Assembly: GCF_008271805.1 (NCBI RefSeq) | Contig: NZ_VSRY01000092.1 | Coordinates: forward strand, 1 to 64,000 | Origin: Streptomyces sp. TRM49041 | Lineage (GTDB): Bacteria; Actinomycetota; Actinomycetes; Streptomycetales; Streptomycetaceae | DNA: 64,000 nucleotides | Reading direction: 5' to 3' | In this document: positions 26,218-34,817 of the stretch, one piece after another | How positions within the stretch are numbered: position 1 is the stretch's first letter | How the letters are laid out: each line of letters starts with the position of its first letter | Made by a program: the position numbers and the translations under genes | The notes under the pieces: generated by a model | Database searches by the model: none | Told to the model about the DNA's origin: nothing | What the model saw: the letters and a program-made list of their open reading frames with translations, nothing else

Positions 26218-26259
26218 CCTGAGAGGCTCGGTCGTCGGACCCCGGCTCGCCGCACAGGC

Positions 26260-26294
26260 GGCCGGGGCCCGCGCGTTCCGCACGGACCCCGGCC
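26260..26294 (+). terminator. GC-rich hairpin after the SPW gene
   Basis: GGCCGGGG (26260-26267) pairs with CCCCGGCC (26287-26294) over a 19-nt loop, 43 bases after the SPW stop codon. Confidence 0.5.
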
Positions 26295-26487
26295 GACAGC
26301 ACCGGCACACCGCCGGGGTGTCGTGCCGCACCGGCGCGGCCGCTCTTCACCCGTCCGCCCCATCTCACCGCGCGAGCACCCCGTACGGCAGCCACCTGGT
26401 ACGACAGCCGTGCCCGGAACCGTCGGGCGGTGGTCGGTGGGCGGAGGAGCGGATGCGTGTCAGGTCGCGCCGACGGACGATGGGCGA

Positions 26488-26700
26488 ATGCGCCACCATC
26501 TGCGGATAGTTCACGGTTCACCGACCAGTGCGGAGCTCGCCGCCATCACCGCCGTACTCAGCGCGGTCCTCTACGGCGCCGAGCGCACCGCCGGCCACCA
26601 CCGCACGCACCGCGCGGAGTGGGACCGCGCCTGGCACCCGCATCCCGTGCCGCACTCGTGGTGCGCCCGCGTGCCGAGGCTGCCCTTCCACCGCCGCTGA
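26488..26700 (+). CDS. Acyl-CoA carboxylase epsilon-subunit-like protein
   Basis: A 70-residue protein whose N-terminus (LRIVHGSPTSAELAAITAVL) matches the signature of actinobacterial acyl-CoA carboxylase epsilon subunits, small activators that bind the biotin-dependent beta subunit. The C-terminal part is His/Trp/Arg-rich and divergent (AEWDRAWHPHPVPHSW). Normally the gene sits next to a carboxylase beta subunit; here neither neighbour is one, so it is an orphan. The ATG at 26488 has only a weak ribosome site. Family membership is probable; a role in fatty acid or polyketide precursor supply is inference. Confidence 0.65.
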   Translation: MRHHLRIVHGSPTSAELAAITAVLSAVLYGAERTAGHHRTHRAEWDRAWHPHPVPHSWCARVPRLPFHRR

Positions 26701-26832
26701 GCGTCCCCGCCGCCCCGTCGTCCGGCAGGGTGGTGGGCAGGGGCACCGCGCCCGTCCCCCGGGTCCTCCCAGCGTCTGCCCGCCGCGGCCGGCGGCGCCA
26801 GGGAGACGGACAGCGCCGGCGTCGCGCGGTGC

Positions 26833-27600
26833 TCAGCCGAACCGCTTGGCCATGGCACGGAAGAATCCCGGCGCCGCTCCCCGTACCCGAGCGGGCGCCT
26901 CCAGCCACGCAGGCACGAACTTGTCGTCGTCCCGGCCGTGCACGACCGCACGCCACACCACGTCCGCCACCCGCCTCGCGGGCACCGGTCGAGGCAGGTC
27001 CCGGTGGTACGGGGCGCCCCGGTGCGCGAAGAACGGCGTGTCGACCGCCCCGGGCAGCACCGTCGTCACGCGCACCCGCGTACCGGCCAGCTCATAGCGC
27101 AGGCTCTCGGCGAACGCCGAAAGACCGCCCTTCGTCGCCGCGTACACCGCCTCGTTGGCCACCCCCACACACCCGGCCATGGAACTGATCAGCACCACCC
27201 GTCCCACGCCACGCTCCACCATCCCCGGCAGCAGCAGCCGCACGAGCTGCACCACTCCTGTCAGATTCACCGCCACCAGCCGCTCCACCGCCGCCCCCGG
27301 CATCTCCGTGAAGGGGCCCGCCCACCCGATCCCGGCCGCCGCGACCAGCACATCGACGCGCCCCTCCCGCTCCAGCGCCTGCTCCGCGAGCCGCTCGACC
27401 CCGGCCGACTCGCCCAGGTCGCCCAGCAGCCCCGCGCCGCCCATCCGGCGCACGACCGCCTCCAGCCGTTCCTGGTCGCGCCCGGCCAGCAGCAGCCGCC
27501 ACCGCCGCGGGCTGTCCACGGCGAACCGCTCGGCGACCGCCTCCCCGATGCCCGAGGACGCACCCGTGATGAGTACGACCGGCCGTACCGTTCCCGCCAT
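26833..27600 (-). CDS. Short-chain dehydrogenase/reductase
   Basis: A 255-residue classical SDR has the cofactor motif TGASSGIG (12-19), the structural NxAG-like AAAGIG, the catalytic Ser in VVLISSMAG (about S139/S140), and the YxxxK pair in EAVYAATKGG (Y153, K157). The absence of a basic residue right after the first glycine motif does not settle NAD versus NADP. The C-terminal part (RRVADVVWRAVVHGRDDDKF) resembles acyl-chain or steroid-type SDRs. It is a cytoplasmic oxidoreductase of unknown substrate, in a single-gene unit. Confidence 0.88.
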   Translation of the reverse strand: MAGTVRPVVLITGASSGIGEAVAERFAVDSPRRWRLLLAGRDQERLEAVVRRMGGAGLLGDLGESAGVERLAEQALEREGRVDVLVAAAGIGWAGPFTEMPGAAVERLVAVNLTGVVQLVRLLLPGMVERGVGRVVLISSMAGCVGVANEAVYAATKGGLSAFAESLRYELAGTRVRVTTVLPGAVDTPFFAHRGAPYHRDLPRPVPARRVADVVWRAVVHGRDDDKFVPAWLEAPARVRGAAPGFFRAMAKRFG

Positions 27601-28071
27601 GCCTGACCTCCGGACTCACCCGCCGCCGTTCCCTCCAGCCTCCTGGTTTGTGCCCACGCCGCCCCCCGGGACGGGGCAGCCGGGCCGCCGAACCACCCGA
27701 ACAGCCCGCCCGCCCCCGCCACGCGCCTGACAGCGGCCCCAAGACGAGGAGTCAGGAACCGGCCCCGGGAGGCCGACCACATGACGCTCCGTTGCGTCGT
27801 CCTCAGCGCGAGCGCGAGTGTGCGGCCGCGACGAACGGCTGCGCCGCCGTACGGCCGAGGGCCTCACCACCACCGCGGCGGTCCCGCCCGCCCTGTCGGC
27901 CGACCGCCGACCGGCTCGTACCCGACGGCCCGGCCCGCGACCGGCGGACGGCCCGCGCCGGGGCGATCTTCCGCGACGACGCGGCACACCTCCTCGCAAC
28001 CCCTGCCCCGGCCCCGGCCACGGACAACCGACCCGCCGGCCGCCGACAGGAGGCGCCGGGCATGGCGCGGC
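27601..28071. other. Intergenic region with no supported gene
   Basis: This 471-bp stretch separates the SDR start from the end of the ABC operon. One frame reads GPARDRRTARAGAIFRDDAA at about 27930-27990, which looks like a short helical fragment, but it has no start, ribosome site or family match. It may be a gene remnant. Confidence 0.35.
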
Positions 28072-28860
28072 TCACCCCAGCGGCAGGTACACGACATGCG
28101 GCGCGCCCGTCACCGGATGCGACCCGATACGCGCCGGCACCCGGTACACCTCCGCCAACAGTTCCTCCGTCAGCACCTCACCAGGCGTCCCGGCCGCCAC
28201 GACCCGCCCCGCCTCCAGCACATACAGCCGGTCGCAGTACGCGGCCGCCAGGTTCAGGTCGTGCAGCACCAGCAGGTTCGTCGTTCCCAGCTCCCTCACG
28301 AGAGTGAGGATCTCCAGCTGGAACCGCACATCCAGATGGTTGGTCGGCTCGTCCAGGGCCAGCAGCCCGGGCTCCTGAACCAGCGCCCGCGCCACGAGCG
28401 CCCGCTGCCGCTCGCCGCCCGACAACTCGTCGAACCGCCGCCCCGCCAGCCCCTCGACCCCCACGGTGCTCAGCGCCTCGGTGACCCGCCGCGCGTCGTC
28501 CGGGCCGTCCTGCCGCCAGAACGGCTTGTGCGGAGCCCGCCCCATCGCCGCGACCTCACGCACCGTCAGCCCGAAGGCGCCCACCGCGTCCTGCGGCACC
28601 ACCGCGACCCGTCGCGCCCGCTCCTTCACCGAGAGCCCGGCCACATCCAGCCCGTTCAGCACCACCCGGCCACCCGCAGGCCGCAGCGCCCCGTACACGC
28701 ACCGCAGGAACGTCGTCTTGCCACTCCCGTTGGGCCCCACCAGCCCCACCGTCTCGCCGGGCGCCGCGCGCAGATCCACCCCGTCCAGCAGCATCCGGCC
28801 GCCCCCGACCGCGTACCGCACTCCCTCGGCCACCAGCTCCACCGGCCGCACCACCGTCAC
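28072..28860 (-). CDS. ABC importer ATP-binding protein, FecE/BtuD type
   Basis: A 262-residue nucleotide-binding subunit has Walker A GLVGPNGSGKTTFLR (about 39-53), the signature DELSGGERQRALVARAL, Walker B PGLLALDEPTNHLD and the switch His in LVLHDLNL. The sequence is of the iron-chelate/cobalamin importer class. The GTG start (28860-28858) overlaps the permease stop by four bases, so translation is coupled in a binding protein-permease-ATPase operon. Together they import a metal chelate or cofactor across the membrane. The family resembles systems labelled 'putative F420-0 ABC transporter' in Streptomyces, but the ligand is unproven. Confidence 0.92.
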   Translation of the reverse strand: MTVVRPVELVAEGVRYAVGGGRMLLDGVDLRAAPGETVGLVGPNGSGKTTFLRCVYGALRPAGGRVVLNGLDVAGLSVKERARRVAVVPQDAVGAFGLTVREVAAMGRAPHKPFWRQDGPDDARRVTEALSTVGVEGLAGRRFDELSGGERQRALVARALVQEPGLLALDEPTNHLDVRFQLEILTLVRELGTTNLLVLHDLNLAAAYCDRLYVLEAGRVVAAGTPGEVLTEELLAEVYRVPARIGSHPVTGAPHVVYLPLG

Positions 28861-29918
28861 CGTACGACCCCCTCTGCCCCGTCCGCCCCATCGGCACGCC
28901 GCCCCGAGCGCCGCAGCAGCCACAGGAAGAACGGACCGCCCGCGAGCGCCGTCACCACCCCGACCGGTATCTCCTCCGGAGCGGCCACCGTACGCGCCAC
29001 CAGGTCGGCCGAGAGCAGGAACACCGCCCCGCCCAGCGCCGCCACCGGCAGCAGCGCGCGATGGCCCGCCCCCACCACCAGCCGCGCCGCGTGCGGCACC
29101 ATCAGCCCCACGAACCCGATCGCCCCGCTGAACGCCACCAGCACCCCCACCACCAGCGACACCAGCACGAACACCCCCGCCCGGAAACGTCCCGCGTCCA
29201 GGCCGAGCGTCCGCGCCCCCTCCTCACCGGTCAGCAGCAGATCCAGCGGCCGCGCGAGCCCCACCAGCACCACCACTCCCGCCGTGAGCACCCCCACCGG
29301 CAGCGCGAGCCCCTCCCACCGGGCGCCGCCCAGCCCGCCGAGCGTCCAGAACAGCACCGCCCGCATGTGCTCCGCCCGAGCCGACAGCACCAGCAGGAGG
29401 CTGGTGAAAGCCGACAGGACGTACTGCACCGCCACCCCGGCCAGGACCAGCCGCCCCGTCGTCATCGCACCGCCCTGCCGGGCCATCGCGTACACCACGA
29501 CCAGGGCGGCCAGCGACCCGGCGAACGCCGCCACCGGCAGCGCCACGTTCGACGCGACCCCGGCACCGACGCCCAGCACCACCACGACCACCGCACCCGC
29601 CGACGCCCCGGACGAGGCCCCGAGCAGAAACGGATCGGCCAGCGCGTTCCGTACCAGCGCCTGCAGCACCACCCCCGCCACGGCGAGCCCCGCACCCACG
29701 ACCGCGCCCAGCACGATCCGCGGCATGCGCACGTCCCACACGATCGACCCGAACGGCCCCGTCCGCTCGCCGCGCAGCACGGCGCCCAGCACGTCACCGG
29801 GAGGAATCCGTACCGTCCCCAGCGCCAGCCCCGCCACCGCCACGGCGGCCAGCGCCACCGCCAGCCCGCAGAGAACCAGCGGCCGCCGCACGGAGACCGC
29901 ACCCTCAGCACCCCTCAT
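28857..29918 (-). CDS. FecCD-family ABC permease
   Basis: A 353-residue, strongly hydrophobic protein with about nine to ten membrane helices and FecCD/BtuC signatures: RMPRIVLGAVVGAGLAVAGV, the LADPFLLGASSGASAGAVVV element and the C-terminal FVGLMVPHAARLVVG, the coupling helix contacting the ATPase. It should form a homodimeric channel. It overlaps both neighbours by four bases. The substrate class is metal-siderophore, cobalamin or F420-precursor-like. Confidence 0.92.
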   Translation of the reverse strand: MRGAEGAVSVRRPLVLCGLAVALAAVAVAGLALGTVRIPPGDVLGAVLRGERTGPFGSIVWDVRMPRIVLGAVVGAGLAVAGVVLQALVRNALADPFLLGASSGASAGAVVVVVLGVGAGVASNVALPVAAFAGSLAALVVVYAMARQGGAMTTGRLVLAGVAVQYVLSAFTSLLLVLSARAEHMRAVLFWTLGGLGGARWEGLALPVGVLTAGVVVLVGLARPLDLLLTGEEGARTLGLDAGRFRAGVFVLVSLVVGVLVAFSGAIGFVGLMVPHAARLVVGAGHRALLPVAALGGAVFLLSADLVARTVAAPEEIPVGVVTALAGGPFFLWLLRRSGRRADGADGAEGVVR

Positions 29919-30910
29919 ACCGCACCGGGGTGCAACTGCCGCGCGAGCGACTCCACGGCATCGGCCACCCGCACCCCCAGCACGGCCGACGACAGCGGCA
30001 ACACCGCGAACCGTCTGTTGCGCACCGCCGGCACATCCGCCAGAGCCGGATCACCGAGCAGCCGCCGCTTCTTCGCCTCCACCGACGTACCGCCGTAGTC
30101 GAAAATCACGATCACCTCGGGCCGTCGCGCGATGACCTGCTCCCACGACACGTCCCCGAACGCCTTGTCCACGTCGGCGAAGACGTTCTCACCCCCGGCC
30201 AGCGACACGATCCGGTGCCCGATCCCCGCACCGCCCGCGGTGAACGCCGACGCGTCACCGGAGTCGTACACGAACACCGAAGGCCGCGCGACGCCCTTCA
30301 GCCGCTCCCGCACCGCGTCGATCCGCCGCTCCTGCTCCCGGACCAGCCGCTCACCCCGCTCCGGAACCCCGAAGGTCCGCGCCACCTCACCGATCTCGGT
30401 CCGCAACTGCTCGAGCCCGACCGGCCCTTCCGTGCAGTACTCGACGTTCAGCCGCGTCCGGATCCCCCGCTCCTCCAGCCCGCCGCGGTCACGCCCGGCG
30501 CCCTGGTCGAAGGCGCTTGCGTAGCCGCCGTACACGTAGTCGGGGTCGGCCGCGAGGAGCACCTCCTTCGACGGGTACTTCTCCGCCAGCACCTTCACCC
30601 CCGAGTACGCGTCCTGGAACCGCGGCAGCACCGCGTCGTCCAGATACGCGGTCCCCACCATCCGGTCCCGCAGGCCCAGCGCCAGCAGCACCTCCGTCGC
30701 GTGCTGGTTCATGGCGACGGCCCGCTCGGGCGGGGCCTGGAAGGTCGTGGTCACGCCACAGTTGGTGACGGTGTACGGGAACCCCGGCACCGGGGCGGCA
30801 ACCGCAGGGGAGCCGGGGGAGTCACCGCCGCCCGCCACCCCGCAGGCGGCGACCGGGAGCACGAGAACAGCGGACAACAGAGCGCGCAGGGCGGCGCGAG
30901 AACGGGCCAT
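29915..30910 (-). CDS. Lipoprotein substrate-binding protein of ABC importer
   Basis: A 331-residue exported protein has a lipoprotein signal (LLSAVLVLPVAACG, lipidated C23) and a two-lobed class III (TroA/FecB/BtuF-like) binding fold. The segment VAMNQHATEVLLALGLRDRM and then DPDYVYGGYASAF recalls proteins annotated 'putative F420-0 ABC transporter substrate-binding protein'. The binding domain spans about 45-325. GAAAGG seven bases ahead supports the ATG at 30910. It is first in the operon and delivers ligand to the FecCD permease. No siderophore, cobalamin or F420 biosynthesis genes are nearby, and no riboswitch is visible in the leader, so the ligand stays open. Confidence 0.88.
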   Translation of the reverse strand: MARSRAALRALLSAVLVLPVAACGVAGGGDSPGSPAVAAPVPGFPYTVTNCGVTTTFQAPPERAVAMNQHATEVLLALGLRDRMVGTAYLDDAVLPRFQDAYSGVKVLAEKYPSKEVLLAADPDYVYGGYASAFDQGAGRDRGGLEERGIRTRLNVEYCTEGPVGLEQLRTEIGEVARTFGVPERGERLVREQERRIDAVRERLKGVARPSVFVYDSGDASAFTAGGAGIGHRIVSLAGGENVFADVDKAFGDVSWEQVIARRPEVIVIFDYGGTSVEAKKRRLLGDPALADVPAVRNRRFAVLPLSSAVLGVRVADAVESLARQLHPGAV

Positions 30911-31071
30911 CGCCGTACCTTTCAAAGGGATCACGCCAGCGCAGCAGAAGAACCGCCGACCGGCGTCCAGACATATGACCCGTGCGGCGGGCCGATGCGT
31001 CACCATCTCCATGGCTTTGACGGACAGCTGGCTTTGTTGGGAGCTGAGGGGCGGCGGATAGCGTGGGGGGC

Positions 31072-31656
31072 ATGACGATGACGAGGAAGCGGCGAGTCCT
31101 TTACCGGCAGGGCACTGGGTTCTGGCGGATGACGGCGAAGTGGGTTCTGGTCTTCGGGGCCCTGTACCTGTTGGACGGCGGGCTGCTCCGGTCGTGGGGC
31201 GACGCTCTGGTCTGGCCGCTGATCGGGCTCCTGCTGTGGGTGCCGTTCGGGATCGGCGTCGTCTGGTATCCGAAGAAGGACCAGCGGGTCGCGCTGACGA
31301 CGCGTGAACTGCGTATACGCCGCAAGCGGCTGCCGATGGAGGAGGTGAACCTGCTGCACGTGGCGCGGCTGTGGCTGGAGGGACGGTCGACCGCGGACGA
31401 CCAGCCGGTGCTGGAATGGACACGGCTCGACCGGGTGGTGTGGGTGCCGCTGCGGGACGGCCGGGCGTTCGGCGTGGAGTTTCGCGACCCGGCCGCGTTC
31501 GCCAAGGTTTTCGGCGCCTTCGCGGTCACGGCGTGCGGCGGGCCGGAAATCGTCCGCGCGAGGGCCGCAGCGGCAAACTACCCGGAGCCGCGCCCGATGA
31601 GGGCCCGCCCCGCCGACGGCGGCTCCTGGCCGGACCTCTTGGACATCTTCAACTGA
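31072..31656 (+). CDS. Hypothetical membrane protein, PH-like
   Basis: A 194-residue protein starts MTMTRKRRVLYRQGTGFWRM, followed by two hydrophobic helices (about 21-35 and 43-63, WPLIGLLLWVPFGIGVVWYP). A soluble C-terminal domain (VALTTRELRIRRKRLPMEEV, RVVWVPLRDGRAFGVEFRDP) has the strand pattern of small bacterial PH-like domains. The function is unknown. ATG at 31072 has a GGGGGG stretch close by. It is divergent from the ABC importer across 160 bp and may be unrelated to it. Confidence 0.7.
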   Translation: MTMTRKRRVLYRQGTGFWRMTAKWVLVFGALYLLDGGLLRSWGDALVWPLIGLLLWVPFGIGVVWYPKKDQRVALTTRELRIRRKRLPMEEVNLLHVARLWLEGRSTADDQPVLEWTRLDRVVWVPLRDGRAFGVEFRDPAAFAKVFGAFAVTACGGPEIVRARAAAANYPEPRPMRARPADGGSWPDLLDIFN

Positions 31657-31898
31657 GAGCCGGAAACGCACGGTACTGGGCAGCGGTCCGCCAGGGGCGC
31701 GCACCGAGCATGCGCCTGACGAGCACCGGAACCCCTCGCCCTTCCTGACAGCGGAGGAGCCCCGGCTGGGTCAGGCCGCCGCGACAGTGCATGGGTGCCA
31801 GGAACGGTGGATGTGCCCAGGGAACACGCGCTCATCCAGGCTAAATCCGAGGATAAAGAATGGGGTAAAACCTGCTAGCCTGGCGCCGGAGGTGAAGC

Positions 31899-34205
31899 AT
31901 GCCGACCGAGGACGAGCTGTTCGCGGCAGTAGACGCACTGCTGGAAGGCGAACCGCGACTGCCGCCCCCCGCCGAGCGAGCCCGGCTCCGCGAGGCCGCG
32001 GGCGTCACCCAGGCCCGCCTGGCGCAGGTACTCAAGTCGACGACGCAGACGGTCAAGAACTGGGAGAACGGCCGCTCCGAGCCGCGCCCCCCGCGCCTGC
32101 AGGCATATCTGCGTCTGCTGGAGGGCTGGGCCGAGAAGCACCCGCCCGAGCCCGAAGAGCCGGCGCCTGCCTCGCAGGCCGCCACCGCGCTTCCGCCACC
32201 CCCCACCCCCGCAGAAGCCCCCGCACCGGCACCCGCCCCCGTAAGCGCACCGGAGCAGGCCGGGCCCGCCGCCCCCCGGTCCCGCCGCCCGGCGCGGACG
32301 ACATCCCCGTCCCGCCGTCCCGCAGCCCCGCCGAAGACCGTGCCCCCCGACCACCACTTCCCCCACGGCCCGCTCGCGGTCCTGGACGGTGACGGCACGG
32401 CGTACTGCGTCGGGGGCCTGGTCCTGGAGTGCCCGGCCAGTACGATCCCGCAGCTGGTCGAGTGGACGCTCGGCGAATCCGGCATCGGAGCCCCGCGCCT
32501 GCACCGGCACGGCAGGGACTCCGACCCGCTGATCGTGCTGACGGAGTCGGCGGCCGTACGCTTCGGGCTGCCGCCCCGCCTGGAGGGCCCGGAGGCCCGC
32601 CGGTCGCTGCGCCTGCCCCAGGACCACCCGGTCGTCCAGCAGATCACCAAGGCCGAGTGGCAACTGACCCAGCGAGGCTTCGGCCCCTGGCCACGGATCT
32701 TCCGCCGGGCGGAAGGCTCGCAACGGCGGTGCGTCCAACTGGCGATCCTTCCCTGGGACGCCCTGGACCCGCGAGCCTGGAGCGGTGTCGCGGAGCTGCC
32801 CCCGCCGCAGCTCGCCCGCGTCCTCGGCGTCTACGCCCAGCGCGTGATCACCCCGCGCGGCTCGACGGCGGTGTCGGGCCTCGAGCTGATGACGGCGCTC
32901 CGCCCGCCGACACGCGCGGTCAGAGACCCGGCGACCGGCGCCTGGGTACCGGGCGAGAACCCCGGCAGCCTGGGGGAGAGGGGCATCGACCCGGCACCGC
33001 CCGAGGCCCCGGCCGAGCACCCTGTCGCGCGGGGCTGGACTCTCGGCTCCCTGGACGAGGAGGCGTACCAGTGGGTCCGTGACCCGCGCCTCCTGTCCGA
33101 CGAGGAGTGCTTCCTCCCCTGGGCGGTGGGCATCGACCTCAACACGGCCTTCCTCGCGGCCTCCGCCCGCCTGACGGTGGGCCTCGACGAACCGGTCGAG
33201 GTCGACCACCCGCGCTTCGACAAGAAGCTCCCCGGTTCATGGCTGGTGGACCTCTCCCACATCGACCTGGACCCCCGCCTCCCGTCGCCGTTCACGCCGT
33301 CGGGCCGTCGCCCCGAGGGACCGGCCTGGTACGCGACGCCCACGGTCGCGTACGCGGTCGAGCTCGGCCACGAGGTGGCACCGCTCAAGGCGTTCCTCCG
33401 GCGGGAGACCGGCGCCTACCTGGACCCCTGGCACGACCGCCTCAAGGACGCCTACACCACGACGCTCGCGGACATCGGCGTCACGAAGGACCTGGACGAG
33501 AAGGGCTTCCTGGCCCGTACGGCCTTGCACAACCTGCTCAGGACAGCCGACCGCACGGACCTCGACGCGATCAGGACCTTCGCCGCCGCGAAGGCTCCCC
33601 TGACGGACCCGCACACCCTCCGAGCGGCGGTCGCGGAGAACCAGCCCCGAGCGACGGCCCTGCTGCTGGCGGACGAGTCGGCCCTGACGGCACTGGCCCG
33701 TATGGACGACGAAACCCTCCTCCGCACCATCGAAAGACACCGCATGGTGGAGATGGCCCTGTCCGCCGTCAAGTCCACGGTCAAGGGTGGCATCGGCAAG
33801 CTGCGCGAACGCCCGCAGGGCCGCCACTACCGCGACGGGGAGCGCTGGCCCGCGCTGGACCGTCCGACGTGGCGCCCCGACATCCGGGCCGCGGTGATCT
33901 CCAAGGCCCGGGTGAACATGCACCGCAAGATGCTCAACACGGCGAGGACGACCGGCCAGTACCCCCTCGCCGTACTCTCCGACTGCGTGGTCTACCCCTC
34001 ACCCGGCCCGGCACCGCTCGACTTTTTGCCCCGCACCCCCGACGGCGGCCCGGTCCCCGGCGCGTTCCGTCTCGGCCCGTCCCCCGGCCTGGCCAAGCAC
34101 GAGGGCACGCAAGAAATGGCGTGGGCGGTCGACTTGATGGAGAGGCACTACAACCCGGCCCGTCACATCAAGGGCGGCGACGCCGTCATGGACGAAGGAG
34201 AGTAG
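31899..34205 (+). CDS. tap: Telomere-associated protein Tap
   Basis: A 768-residue protein has the architecture of Streptomyces Tap. An N-terminal helix-turn-helix (about 25-65, GVTQARLAQVLKSTTQTVKN) is followed by a Pro/Ala-rich linker (about 75-150) and a long conserved region including GDGTAYCVGGLVLECPAST, VGIDLNTAFLAASARLTVG and MHRKMLNTARTTGQYPLAVL. Tap binds the single-stranded 3' overhangs at the ends of linear Streptomyces replicons and recruits the terminal protein for end patching. The region VGIDLNTAFLAAS near a later Asp (VLSDCVVYPS) is reminiscent of a polymerase/primase-like fold. GGAGGTGAAGC ahead supports ATG 31899. Tpg follows after three bases, the classical tap-tpg operon. 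Confidence 0.93.
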   Translation: MPTEDELFAAVDALLEGEPRLPPPAERARLREAAGVTQARLAQVLKSTTQTVKNWENGRSEPRPPRLQAYLRLLEGWAEKHPPEPEEPAPASQAATALPPPPTPAEAPAPAPAPVSAPEQAGPAAPRSRRPARTTSPSRRPAAPPKTVPPDHHFPHGPLAVLDGDGTAYCVGGLVLECPASTIPQLVEWTLGESGIGAPRLHRHGRDSDPLIVLTESAAVRFGLPPRLEGPEARRSLRLPQDHPVVQQITKAEWQLTQRGFGPWPRIFRRAEGSQRRCVQLAILPWDALDPRAWSGVAELPPPQLARVLGVYAQRVITPRGSTAVSGLELMTALRPPTRAVRDPATGAWVPGENPGSLGERGIDPAPPEAPAEHPVARGWTLGSLDEEAYQWVRDPRLLSDEECFLPWAVGIDLNTAFLAASARLTVGLDEPVEVDHPRFDKKLPGSWLVDLSHIDLDPRLPSPFTPSGRRPEGPAWYATPTVAYAVELGHEVAPLKAFLRRETGAYLDPWHDRLKDAYTTTLADIGVTKDLDEKGFLARTALHNLLRTADRTDLDAIRTFAAAKAPLTDPHTLRAAVAENQPRATALLLADESALTALARMDDETLLRTIERHRMVEMALSAVKSTVKGGIGKLRERPQGRHYRDGERWPALDRPTWRPDIRAAVISKARVNMHRKMLNTARTTGQYPLAVLSDCVVYPSPGPAPLDFLPRTPDGGPVPGAFRLGPSPGLAKHEGTQEMAWAVDLMERHYNPARHIKGGDAVMDEGE

Positions 34206-34208
34206 GCC

Positions 34209-34763
34209 ATGGGCGACATCGACGACGCCCTCCAGCGCGCCGACGAGGAGACGTTCACCCGCGAGCCACCGAAGTCGACGCAGGCCAGAGTCAACTTCCT
34301 CGTCAGCAGACTCAAGACGACACGGGCGGTCGCCGGACTGCTGGGCGTCACGCAGCGCTCGGTGGAGCGCTACCGCAAGGGAGAGCGGAAGAGCCCGCCC
34401 AAGGACATCGCCGACCGCATCGAGGCCGAGGTGAAGGCGAGGTGGCAGCCGCGCGTACGCGGGCAGCGCCGCCGACAGGCCGCCACGAGCACCGGCATCA
34501 CGGTGGAGACCCGTGCGAGGTTCGGCTACACCGCGCCCATCGGCACCACCGACGACGGCCGGCTGCGCCGCCTGACCGTGCACCTTCCACCCGACTACGC
34601 GAGCCGCCTCTTCGACGCCCAGCAACAGGGGGCCACGGACCGCCAGCTGCGCGCGATCGTCGCGGAGGGCCTGCAGGAGATCTATTTCAAGGACGGCGGT
34701 CGCCGCGCCGACAACCTGGAGGTCGAGTTCACCGACATCGACTACGTCGACGTGTCGTTCTGA
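34209..34763 (+). CDS. tpg: Telomere terminal protein Tpg
   Basis: A 184-residue protein has the normal size of Streptomyces terminal proteins. It contains the helix-turn-helix TRAVAGLLGVTQRSVERYRK (about 38-57), the basic stretch KARWQPRVRGQRRR, and the core FGYTAPIGTTDDGRLRRLTV. Thr at position 114 falls in IGTTDDG; work on S. coelicolor Tpg, as I recall it, placed the DNA-linked residue at Thr114, so this is the probable priming site. The C-terminus ends VEFTDIDYVDVSF, as usual. Tpg is covalently attached to the 5' ends of linear chromosomes and primes filling of the lagging-strand gap. Its ribosome site (GGAG) lies within the tap stop region. Confidence 0.95.
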   Translation: MGDIDDALQRADEETFTREPPKSTQARVNFLVSRLKTTRAVAGLLGVTQRSVERYRKGERKSPPKDIADRIEAEVKARWQPRVRGQRRRQAATSTGITVETRARFGYTAPIGTTDDGRLRRLTVHLPPDYASRLFDAQQQGATDRQLRAIVAEGLQEIYFKDGGRRADNLEVEFTDIDYVDVSF

Positions 34764-34788
34764 ATCGTGTCGAAAACGCTGTTGCCGA

Positions 34789-34806
34789 CCTAGGCGGCCG
34801 CCTAGG
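34789..34806. repeat. 18-bp perfect palindrome downstream of tpg
   Basis: CCTAGGCGGCCGCCTAGG is fully self-complementary and stands 25 bases after the tpg stop and 11 bases before the next gene. It could be an operator for the acetyltransferase gene, a protein-binding site for the telomere system, or a weak terminator (no loop). The position alone cannot decide. Confidence 0.7.
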
Positions 34807-34817
34807 ACCCTCCAGGC

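Noticed and set aside
30911..31071. Cobalamin riboswitch ahead of the ABC importer
   Set aside because: The conserved B12-box core (GCCACTG with flanking GGGAA element) is absent on both strands.
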